From: CAIOSQ01 sp964434345
Lineage (GTDB): Bacteria; Pseudomonadota; Alphaproteobacteria; CACIAM-22H2
NCBI GenBank assembly: GCA_964434345.1
Contig: CAYSUY010000055.1
Location: forward strand, 1-21,202
Length of the DNA: 21,202 bases
Direction of reading: 5' to 3'
Within the stretch, counting starts at the first letter, position 1. Every line of letters starts with the position of its first letter. Shown here in pieces: positions 15,396-21,202 of this stretch. A program made the position numbers and the translations under genes. The notes under the pieces were generated by a model that had not been told where the DNA came from, did not search any database, and was given only the letters and a program-made list of their open reading frames with translations.

Positions 15396-15905
15396 TCAGG
15401 GCTCCCGGCGGACGGACCCGAAGGCGCCGGCTTCGTAGATCAGCGCGACCCCGTCTTCGCGCGCCCGGACTTCGACCACGCGGCAGATGAGGATCGTGTG
15501 GGTGCCGACGTCCACCGTGTCGACGACGACGCAGTCGAACGCGGCCAGCGCGTCGGCGAGCACCGGCGCGCCGGTCGCAAGACGTGTCCACTCGCCGGCC
15601 TCGAACCGCTCCGGCCCATGCACGCCATCGATGCCGGCGAAGCGCGCCGCGAGCCCGCGATGCTCGAGCGCGAGCGCGTTGACGCACAGCGCCGCGCCCT
15701 TGCGGATGAGATCATGGGCCGCCGCCGAGCGATTGACGCAGACCAGAAGTTGCGGCGGCTCGGCGGTCAGCGACGTCACCGCGGTCGCCGTCAGCCCGTT
15801 GATGTCGCCCCCATGCGCCGCGGTGATGATCGTGACGCCGCCGGCGAGCCGGCGCATGCCCCGCTTGAAGGCGTCGGCGGCGACCGCGGGGATCCCGGAC
15901 GGCAC
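15396..15905 (-). CDS. Flavin reductase domain protein (HpaC-like)
   Basis: This is a 169-residue flavin reductase-like protein of the FMN-binding split-barrel type. The family pattern is clear: FKRGMRRLAGGVTIITA (13-29), NGLTATAVTSLTAEPPQLLVCVNR (36-59), the VNALALEH segment and a C-terminal ICRVVEVRA ending in FGSV. Relatives reduce FMN or FAD with NAD(P)H and hand the flavin to a monooxygenase, or are domains of unknown partner. No monooxygenase is nearby. It starts with GTG 3 bp after the upstream AlaX-like stop and is the last gene of the minus-strand ribA unit, so it may simply use the flavin made by that pathway. Its substrate and partner are unknown. Confidence 0.88.
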   Translation of the reverse strand: MPSGIPAVAADAFKRGMRRLAGGVTIITAAHGGDINGLTATAVTSLTAEPPQLLVCVNRSAAAHDLIRKGAALCVNALALEHRGLAARFAGIDGVHGPERFEAGEWTRLATGAPVLADALAAFDCVVVDTVDVGTHTILICRVVEVRAREDGVALIYEAGAFGSVRREP

Positions 15906-15908
15906 GGC

Positions 15909-16622
15909 TCAGGGAGCCGCGAGGGCGACGACGACGCGCCGGTTGCGCTTGCCCTTGCTCTCGATCTTCTCGACCACCAGCGTCCCGATTTCCGCGAGGC
16001 TGGCGACATGCGTTCCGCCGCAGGGCTGCAGGTCGATGCCGTCGATGTCGATCAGGCGCACACGTCCGGCACCGGTCGGCGGCTTCACGGACATCGTGCG
16101 CACGAGGTCGGGCTGCGCAGCGAGCTCGTCGTCGCTGATCCAGCGCGCGGTCGCGGCCTTGCCGGTCGCGATCAGCGCGTTGAGCGCGGTCTCGATCCCG
16201 TCCTTGTCGAGGCTGCCGTCGCCGATGTCGAAATCGAGCCGGCTGCGCGCGTCGCCGACCTGTCCGCCGGTGACGCCGTAGGGCACGACGGCGCAGAGCA
16301 CGTGAAGCGCCGTATGCATGCGCATGTGGCGATGGCGGCGTGCCCAGTCGAGTTCGGCGCGCACGACGTCGCCGACCGCAAGCATGGGCTGGTCGGGTGC
16401 GGGGACATGCGCGATCTCGCCGGGCGCCGCGCCCTTGCGCGTGTCGGCGATCGTGACCAAGACACCGTCCGCGCGCACGAGACGCCCGCTATCGCCGGGC
16501 TGCCCGCCGCCCATCGGATAGAACACGGTGCGGTCGAGCCGGATCCCGGTCTCGTCGACCGCGACGACGCGCGCGTCGCAGTCGCGCAGATAGGAATCCT
16601 GGCGGAAAAGCTCTTCGGTCAT
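15909..16622 (-). CDS. Alanyl-tRNA editing protein, AlaX-like
   Basis: This is a 237-residue free-standing homologue of the editing domain of alanyl-tRNA synthetase. AlaX enzymes hydrolyse mischarged Ser-tRNA-Ala or Gly-tRNA-Ala in trans. The zinc ligands are visible: HTALH (His103, His107) and CGGTH (Cys201, His205). The GGGQPGDSG loop (38-46) and the N-terminal beta-barrel domain are present, which fits the medium-length AlaX type. It lies 39 bp after the DUF2842 gene and 3 bp before the flavin reductase. It shows no link in function to flavin synthesis; the shared transcript is likely by spacing only. Confidence 0.92.
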   Translation of the reverse strand: MTEELFRQDSYLRDCDARVVAVDETGIRLDRTVFYPMGGGQPGDSGRLVRADGVLVTIADTRKGAAPGEIAHVPAPDQPMLAVGDVVRAELDWARRHRHMRMHTALHVLCAVVPYGVTGGQVGDARSRLDFDIGDGSLDKDGIETALNALIATGKAATARWISDDELAAQPDLVRTMSVKPPTGAGRVRLIDIDGIDLQPCGGTHVASLAEIGTLVVEKIESKGKRNRRVVVALAAP

Positions 16623-16661
16623 GTCGCCTCGGATGCGGGGGATGGAGAGTGCGGAACGGGG

Positions 16662-16892
16662 TCAGTCATCGCGTGCCATCCAGGCGAGCAGGCGCCGTGC
16701 CGGCCAGAGCCAGCCGAGACCGGCGGCGAGGAAGAACGCGAACTGGGCGAGCCAATGCGCGGGTACCAGCGTTGCGCCGGCCAGCATCGCCGCGAGCGCG
16801 TAGACGCACAGGCCGAGGACCAGGAGCAGCATCCCGACGGCATTGCGCCAGCGTGGCACGGCGGTGTGCCCGCGCTCAGAAGCTATGCCCAT
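16662..16892 (-). CDS. DUF2842 small membrane protein
   Basis: This is a 76-residue protein with two membrane segments (about residues 20-41 and 47-63) joined by a short loop, and an RRLLAWMARDD cytoplasmic tail. The layout and the PRWRNAVG...VYALAAM pattern fit the alphaproteobacterial DUF2842 family, whose function is unknown. The ATG at 16892 overlaps the ribA stop by 17 bp and follows AAGGCG, a modest ribosome binding site. A GTG at 16859 would give a 65-residue protein with the usual DUF2842 N-terminus and no overlap, so it is a serious alternative start. Confidence 0.8.
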   Translation of the reverse strand: MGIASERGHTAVPRWRNAVGMLLLVLGLCVYALAAMLAGATLVPAHWLAQFAFFLAAGLGWLWPARRLLAWMARDD

Positions 16893-17988
16893 CGCGCAGC
16901 GCCTTGGTGCGCAGATAGGCCTCGTTGTGCGGATTGGCGGCGATCACCAGCGGGACGCGATCGACCACCTCGACGCCCAGCTGGTCGAGCGCGGCGCGCT
17001 TGCCGGGATTGTTGGTGAGCAGCCTGATGCGGGTGATCCCGAGCCGCCGCAGGATCTCGCCGGCGACGACGTAGCTGCGCTCGTCGGGTTCGAAGCCGAG
17101 ATGGGTGTTGGCGTCGATCGTGTCGAAACCCGCGTCCTGGAGCGCATAGGCGCGCAGCTTGTTGACGAGCCCGATGCCGCGCCCTTCCTGGGGCAGATAG
17201 ACGACGACGCCAGCCCCCTGATCGGCGATCGCCCGGATCGCGCCGCGCAACTGGTCGCCGCAATCGCAGCGCAGGCTGCCGATCAGGTCGCCGGTGAAGC
17301 AGGACGAGTGGATGCGGGTCAGGACGGGTTGCGCGACATCCGGCTGGCCGATCACGATCGCCAGATGCTCCGGACCGCCGCCCCAGGGGCGGAAGGCGAC
17401 GATATGCGTCTCTTCCGCGTCCGCGAGCGGCAGCCGGGTCGCCGCGACCTGGGTCAGCCAGCGCGACGAATCCACCGCGAACCCCGCCACCGCCGCCAGC
17501 GGCAGCGGCGCGTGGTCGAGCGCGGGGCCATCGCCACGGGCAACCAGCAGCATCGGCATCAATCCGGCGAGCTTGGCGAGGTCGAGCGCGGCCGCGACCG
17601 ACGGGCTGGCCTCGTCCGGGGTGCCGGAGGCAAGCAGGGCCTGCGGTTCCGTGGCGATCGGCTGGGCCAGCGCACGAAGCTCGGCGCAGGTGGTCCCCGG
17701 CCGCAGCCGGGCGAGGAACGGCGCGCGTTCGGCGCCGAGGCCCAGCGCGCCCGCCCGCGGCGGGGTCATGGCCAGCGCCAGGGCGTCGTCCGGGCTCCGC
17801 GCGCGCAGACCGGCCAGCGTGTCCTCGGACAGGGTCTCGACCGCGGCCACGAACACACGATCCTGGGCAGGGCCGATCGCGACCACGTCGCCGCGGCGCA
17901 ATCTGTCGATGCCATGGCGCACCGCTTCGCTGCGAGCGGCGATGTCCGGGAGGTCGGTCAGGTCGGTAGGGGAGGGTTCGTTGGCCAT
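16876..17988 (-). CDS. ribA: GTP cyclohydrolase II with degenerate RibB-like N-terminal half
   Basis: This is a 370-residue protein. Residues about 175-370 are a complete GTP cyclohydrolase II, which converts GTP to the 2,5-diamino-6-ribosylamino-pyrimidinone phosphate that begins riboflavin synthesis. RIHSSCFTGD...SLRCDCGDQL carries the zinc cysteines Cys230, Cys241 and Cys243, and YLPQEGRGIGL (264-274) and LLTNNPGKR (323-331) are intact. Residues about 20-165 resemble DHBP synthase (RibB) in outline but lack its acidic DRExEGD loop (AQDRVFVAAVE here) and its RGGHTEA motif (DEASPSVAA here), so that half is almost certainly inactive. The ATG at 17988 is the first start. The gene diverges from the RibD-like reductase across 108 bp and heads a four-gene minus-strand unit. 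Confidence 0.93.
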   Translation of the reverse strand: MANEPSPTDLTDLPDIAARSEAVRHGIDRLRRGDVVAIGPAQDRVFVAAVETLSEDTLAGLRARSPDDALALAMTPPRAGALGLGAERAPFLARLRPGTTCAELRALAQPIATEPQALLASGTPDEASPSVAAALDLAKLAGLMPMLLVARGDGPALDHAPLPLAAVAGFAVDSSRWLTQVAATRLPLADAEETHIVAFRPWGGGPEHLAIVIGQPDVAQPVLTRIHSSCFTGDLIGSLRCDCGDQLRGAIRAIADQGAGVVVYLPQEGRGIGLVNKLRAYALQDAGFDTIDANTHLGFEPDERSYVVAGEILRRLGITRIRLLTNNPGKRAALDQLGVEVVDRVPLVIAANPHNEAYLRTKALRDGHSF

Positions 17989-18096
17989 CTCGCGCCGCTT
18001 GCTGGAATTCCTGCCGTGCCAGAGACGGCCGGGGTGGGATATACACCGGATGGCGGGCCGCAGGGAGTGCCTGATCGGCTCGCATGTCGGAGACGC
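17989..18096. other. Divergent spacer between ribA and the RibD-like reductase gene
   Basis: These 108 bp must contain promoters for both directions. A TATAC-like element (18040-18044) is readable on both strands but has no good -35 partner. I find no FMN riboswitch: the conserved RFN blocks with ACCGGCGGT and CGAC-type helices are absent. A ribosome binding site GGAG (18089-18092) precedes the reductase start. Confidence 0.4.
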
Positions 18097-18930
18097 ATGA
18101 CGATCGACGCTGAAACGGCCTGGATGGCCTTGCTGCGCGCGCGGTCCGCCTGGCGTGGCGGGTCGCCGCCCGCGCCGGTGGAGGTCGCCGACTCGGCCGG
18201 CGGCGCATTCGAACTGCATCCCGACGGGACCTGGCAGGCCAGCGGCTGCGCGGTGCAGGCAGATGCCGCCGCCCTGCTCGAACTCTACCTGCCCGTGCTG
18301 CGGCCGGATCTCGTGATCGGTCAGCTGGGCCAGAGCCTCGATGGCCGGATCGCCACCCGGACCGGGCATTCCCATTACGTGACCGGCGCCGACAGCCTCG
18401 TCCATCTGCACCGCTTGCGCGCGCTCGTCGACGCGGTGGTGGTCGGGGCCGGGACTGTCCTGGCCGACGATCCGCGTCTGACCGTGCGCCATTGCCCGGG
18501 CGTGAACCCGCTGCGCGTCGTCCTGGATCCGCGGCGACGCCTGACTGGCGTGCATCGCGTCTTTTCCGATGGTGCGGCGCCGACGCTGGTGATCGGGGCC
18601 ACCGACGGGGTGGCGCCCGGCCAGGCCCTGAGTGCCACCTTGCCGGTGGCGGCGGGCGAGGACGGCTTCGCGCCCGCGCGCATCCTCGGTCTGCTGGCGG
18701 ATCGCGGCGCGCGGCGGGTGCTCGTCGAGGGCGGCGGCATCACGGTCTCGCGTTTCCTCGCCGCCGGCGCGCTGGATGTCCTGCATGTCGCGATCGCGCC
18801 GATGCTGATCGGCTCTGGCCGCCAGGGCATATCCCTGCCGCCGATCGACCGCCTCGACCAGGCCTTGCGCCCGTCGGTCCATCGCGTCCCGCTCGGCGAG
18901 GACATGCTTTACGCGTTGTCCTTCCGGTGA
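18097..18930 (+). CDS. RibD-type reductase domain protein without deaminase domain
   Basis: This is a 277-residue protein. Residues about 70-277 form the RibD C-terminal, dihydrofolate-reductase-like fold that reduces the ribosyl chain of pyrimidine riboflavin intermediates with NADPH. Visible motifs are QSLDGRIA (79-86), HYVTG, VGAGTVLADDPRLTVR (117-131), EGGG (211-214) and APMLIGSG. The N-terminal 70 residues contain no zinc deaminase motif (no HAE or PCxxxxxxPPC), so this is not a bifunctional RibD. They form a separate small region that I cannot assign. The start at 18097 follows GGAG by 4 bp. Its stop overlaps the next start (GTGA). Gene partners suggest it acts on a GTP cyclohydrolase II product or a pterin. 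Confidence 0.9.
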   Translation: MTIDAETAWMALLRARSAWRGGSPPAPVEVADSAGGAFELHPDGTWQASGCAVQADAAALLELYLPVLRPDLVIGQLGQSLDGRIATRTGHSHYVTGADSLVHLHRLRALVDAVVVGAGTVLADDPRLTVRHCPGVNPLRVVLDPRRRLTGVHRVFSDGAAPTLVIGATDGVAPGQALSATLPVAAGEDGFAPARILGLLADRGARRVLVEGGGITVSRFLAAGALDVLHVAIAPMLIGSGRQGISLPPIDRLDQALRPSVHRVPLGEDMLYALSFR

Positions 18931-19898
18931 GCGGCGCCCCGGCCAGCCCGGCGCGGGCGTATTGGGCGGTGGCGCCCGGGCAGGGCGCCCTGCGTCCCGT
19001 CGACGTGCCGCAGGCCGGTCCAGGCGAGGTCGCCGTGCGCATGCGCGCCAGCGGCGTCAGCCGCGGGACCGAACGCCTCGTTCTGCACGGACGTGTTCCG
19101 GAGAGCGAGCACGCGCGCATGCGCTGTCCTTTCCAGGAGGGCGAGTTTCCGTTCCCGGTCAAGTACGGCTACTGCGCCGTCGGCGTCGTCGAGGACGGCG
19201 CGCGTGCCGGCCAGCGTGTCTTCGTGCTGCACCCGCATCAGGAGCGCTTCGTCGTGCCGTCGTCCTGGGCGCACGACATCCCGGACACGGTGCCCGATGC
19301 ACGCGCCACCTTGGCGGCGAACATGGAGACGGCGCTGAACGCCCTCTGGGACGCGGAAATCGTTCCGGGGGAGCGCGTGGCGGTGATCGGGGCCGGCGTG
19401 GTCGGCCTGCTCGTCGCCTGCCTGGCGCGCGACGCGACGACCGTGCCGCCGCTGGTGGTCGAGCCCGATCCCGCGCGCTGCGCCCTCGCGCGCCGGCTTG
19501 GCCTGGAGACCGCGTCGGCGGCCACCGGCGAGCATGATGTCGTGTTCCACGCCAGCGGCAATCCCGACGGCCTTGTCGCCGCGCTGTCGGTGGCGGCCTT
19601 CGAAGGTCGCATCGTCGAGCTCAGCTGGTTCGGCGACCGTCCGGTGACCCTGCCGCTGGGCGGTGCGTTCCATGCGCGCCGGCTGCGCCTGATCGCCTCC
19701 CAGGTCGGGCATGTGGCGCGGCCCAAGCGGGCGACCACGACCCATGCCGATCGCCTCGCCCAGGCTCTCGCGCTGCTCGCCGACCCGCGCTACGACGCGC
19801 TGATCGGCCCGCGTATCGCCTTCGCGGACCTGCCCGCGCGGCTGCCCGCGCTGCTCGAGGCAAACCCGCTGCCACCGCATATCGTCGTCGCGTACTGA
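18927..19898 (+). CDS. MDR-family dehydrogenase, zinc-less, BchC-like
   Basis: This is a 323-residue medium-chain dehydrogenase/reductase. The Rossmann motif GAGVVG is at 155-160 in VAVIGAGVVGLLVA. In the N-terminal domain the catalytic zinc Cys of true alcohol dehydrogenases is replaced by Ser (ASGVSRGTE, 41-49), and the structural zinc cysteine loop is missing. The stretches FPFPVKYGY, VFVLHPHQERFVVP and ANMETALNALWDAE are very similar in style to the BchC-type bacteriochlorophyllide dehydrogenase branch. No photosynthesis gene is near, so a different substrate is likely. GTG start overlaps the RibD-like stop by 4 bp, and the PTPS-like gene follows after 16 bp. It probably oxidises a hydroxyl of a sugar or side chain in the cluster's product. 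Confidence 0.85.
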   Translation: MSGAPASPARAYWAVAPGQGALRPVDVPQAGPGEVAVRMRASGVSRGTERLVLHGRVPESEHARMRCPFQEGEFPFPVKYGYCAVGVVEDGARAGQRVFVLHPHQERFVVPSSWAHDIPDTVPDARATLAANMETALNALWDAEIVPGERVAVIGAGVVGLLVACLARDATTVPPLVVEPDPARCALARRLGLETASAATGEHDVVFHASGNPDGLVAALSVAAFEGRIVELSWFGDRPVTLPLGGAFHARRLRLIASQVGHVARPKRATTTHADRLAQALALLADPRYDALIGPRIAFADLPARLPALLEANPLPPHIVVAY

Positions 19899-19914
19899 CC
19901 CACCGGAGACCGCC

Positions 19915-20313
19915 ATGTACAGCCTTACCGTCTGCAACCACTTCATGATCGCCCACAGCTTCCGCGGCGAGGTCTTCGGGCCGGCGCAGCGGCTGCACGG
20001 CGCGACCTATGCGGTCGAACTCGAAATACGTTGCGCGGCGCTCGACGCGCACGGTCTGGTGGCCGATATCGGCCGTCTCGCCGACATGCTGGCGAAGACG
20101 CTCGAGGCGCTCAACTACCGCAATCTCGACGACGAGAGCGATTTCGCCGGGATCAACACGACGACGGAGTTCCTCGCGGGCGAGATCTGGCGGCGCGCCA
20201 GCACGGCGATCGCCGCCGGCGCGCTGGCGCCGTCGCCGTCGCCTGCGGCAATGAAGGTGACCCTGCGCGAGTCGCCGACCGCCTGGGCCGCCTACGAGGC
20301 GCCGCTGGCATGA
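19915..20313 (+). CDS. 6-pyruvoyl-tetrahydropterin synthase/QueD-like protein with altered active site
   Basis: This is a 132-residue T-fold protein of the 6-pyruvoyl-tetrahydropterin synthase / 6-carboxytetrahydropterin synthase family. The framework is clear: FMIAHSF (His14), RLHGATYAVELEI (His28), GLVADIGRL (Asp51), LNYRNLDD, NTTTEFLAGEIW and KVTLRESPTAWAAYE. Compared with E. coli QueD, the zinc ligand His33 becomes Ala30, the catalytic Cys27 becomes Ala24, and the Asp70-His71 pair becomes Asn67-Tyr68. His14, His28 and the pterin-anchoring Glu119 remain. It may bind a pterin or pyrimidine but should not do standard PTPS or QueD chemistry. GGAG (19905-19908) lies 6 bp ahead of the start. 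The downstream glycosyltransferase overlaps it by ATGA. Confidence 0.88.
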   Translation: MYSLTVCNHFMIAHSFRGEVFGPAQRLHGATYAVELEIRCAALDAHGLVADIGRLADMLAKTLEALNYRNLDDESDFAGINTTTEFLAGEIWRRASTAIAAGALAPSPSPAAMKVTLRESPTAWAAYEAPLA

Positions 20314-21202
20314 TGGCGGCGGCGGCGCGCGCGGCGCTGCATTTCGCCTGTCCCGGGCCGATCGGCCAGCCGACCGGCGGCTATCGCTACGATGCCGAGA
20401 TCCTGCGCGGCATGCGGGCCGCCGGTCGCGACATCGTTCTGCACGAACTGGCCGGGCGCTTTCCCGAGGCCGACCGCACCGCGATGGACGCGGCGCAGGC
20501 CTGCGTCGCGGCCGCGCGCGGCGCGGTGCTCGCGATCGACGGGCTGGCGTTGCCGGGCTTCGCCGGATCGCTGCCGGCCGGGCAGGCCACGGTCATCGCC
20601 CTGATCCATCATCCGCTGGCCCTGGAGACCGGGATCCCGGCGCCGCTGCGGCGCCGCTTCGCGGCGCTGGAGCCGGAACTGGTCCGCGCCTGCGCCGGCG
20701 TGATCGTCACCTCGCCCGCCACGGTGCCGGCGATCCGCGCGATGGGCGTCGCCGCGGAGCGGATCCGCGTCGTCGTGCCGGCGGTCGGGCGGAGCGGCGC
20801 GACGTCCTGGCGGCGCAATGGCGGGCGCGCGCGTCTGCTCTGCGTCGCCTCGCTCACGCCGCGCAAGGGTCACCGCGTCCTGCTCGCCGCTCTTGCGCGT
20901 CTGCGTGCGCTCGCCTGGCGGATCGATCTCGTCGGTCCGCGGCACTACGACCGGCGCGAGGCCGGTCGCATCGCCACCGCGATCGGCGCCCGCGGCCTGC
21001 GCGGGCGGGTCCGTCTGACCGGCGCGGTGGCTGCCGCGCGCGTCGCGGCCGCCTATCGCGGCGCGGATCTCTTCGTCCTGCCGTCGTTCCATGAAGGCTA
21101 CGGCATGGCCTTCGCCGAGGCGATCGCCGCCGGTCTGCCGGTGGTCGGCGCGCGCGCCGGCGCCGTGCCGAGCACGGTGCCGCCGCGCGCGGGCGTGCTG
21201 GC
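20310..21202 (+). CDS. Glycosyltransferase family 4, partial (3' end outside window)
   Basis: This is an open reading frame without a stop to the window end (297 residues visible). The ATG at 20310 overlaps the PTPS-like stop (ATGA). The N-terminal half begins HFACPGPIGQPTGGYRYDAEIL, the glycine-rich acceptor-side loop of GT-B enzymes, and IHHPLALETG lies near 100. The C-terminal donor-binding half shows VASLTPRKGHRVLLAAL, then LPSFHEGYGMAFAEAIAAGLPVVG, the E-x7-E signature of retaining GT4 enzymes that use nucleotide sugars. It should transfer a sugar to the product of the preceding genes. In a full-length GT4 about 40-80 residues are still missing. The sugar and acceptor are not visible in the sequence. 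Confidence 0.9.
   Translation, partial: MMAAAARAALHFACPGPIGQPTGGYRYDAEILRGMRAAGRDIVLHELAGRFPEADRTAMDAAQACVAAARGAVLAIDGLALPGFAGSLPAGQATVIALIHHPLALETGIPAPLRRRFAALEPELVRACAGVIVTSPATVPAIRAMGVAAERIRVVVPAVGRSGATSWRRNGGRARLLCVASLTPRKGHRVLLAALARLRALAWRIDLVGPRHYDRREAGRIATAIGARGLRGRVRLTGAVAAARVAAAYRGADLFVLPSFHEGYGMAFAEAIAAGLPVVGARAGAVPSTVPPRAGVL

Noticed and set aside
15498..17018. Plus-strand open frame of 506 codons
   Set aside because: Antisense to the flavin reductase, AlaX-like and DUF2842 genes; composition is that of a shadow frame.
16843..18096. Plus-strand frame continuous with the RibD-like gene, suggesting a 695-residue fusion
   Set aside because: The first 418 codons are antisense to ribA and have shadow composition; the ATG at 18097 with its ribosome binding site is the real start.
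17989..18096. FMN riboswitch in front of ribA or the reductase gene
   Set aside because: The conserved RFN sequence blocks are absent and the spacer is too short for the full structure in both directions.

Overview
The window is about 21 kb of very GC-rich DNA packed with genes and reads as the chromosome of an alphaproteobacterium, probably close to the Rhodospirillales. The signs are the order ileS-lspA-DUF3035 lipoprotein-two M16 peptidases, a DUF2842 membrane protein, RecX, a BdhA-type 3-hydroxybutyrate dehydrogenase and an argD-argF pair. I see no tRNA, rRNA, CRISPR array, insertion sequence or phage gene. Twenty-two protein-coding regions are supported, two of them cut by the window edges.

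Region 1 (1-6638, plus strand) is one continuous run: the 3' part of ileS, lspA, a BamF/DUF3035-like outer-membrane lipoprotein, an active and an inactive M16 peptidase subunit, and mutL. The last three are joined by 4-bp GTGA start/stop overlaps. Region 2 (6651-7649, minus) is a PP2C-like phosphatase that is convergent with mutL. Region 3 (7650-9344) opens with a 294-bp control region that holds a perfect dyad and a sigma54-like promoter. It is followed by a small phasin-like protein, a 62-residue translationally coupled protein and bdhA, apparently a polyhydroxybutyrate-related unit. Region 4 (9367-11084, minus) has recX and a DUF900 alpha/beta hydrolase. Region 5 (11237-12055) is an ABC-2 permease without an ATPase neighbour. 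Region 6 (12198-15394) has argD, argF and an adenosine-kinase-like PfkB enzyme, behind a leader with a strong hairpin.

Region 7 (15396-21202) is the most interesting. On the minus strand lie a RibA with a decayed RibB-like N-terminal half, a DUF2842 protein, an AlaX-type tRNA-editing enzyme and a flavin reductase. Diverging from ribA on the plus strand are a RibD-type reductase without its deaminase domain, a zinc-less MDR dehydrogenase of the BchC-like type, a 6-pyruvoyl-tetrahydropterin-synthase-like protein that has lost most of its catalytic residues, and a family 4 glycosyltransferase cut by the window end. The plus-strand genes are tightly packed, two of the three junctions being 4-bp overlaps. 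Together they look like a GTP-derived pathway that branches from riboflavin synthesis at the GTP cyclohydrolase II product and ends in a glycosylated pyrimidine or pterin-like compound. No such product is known to me, and the pathway is an inference from gene content.
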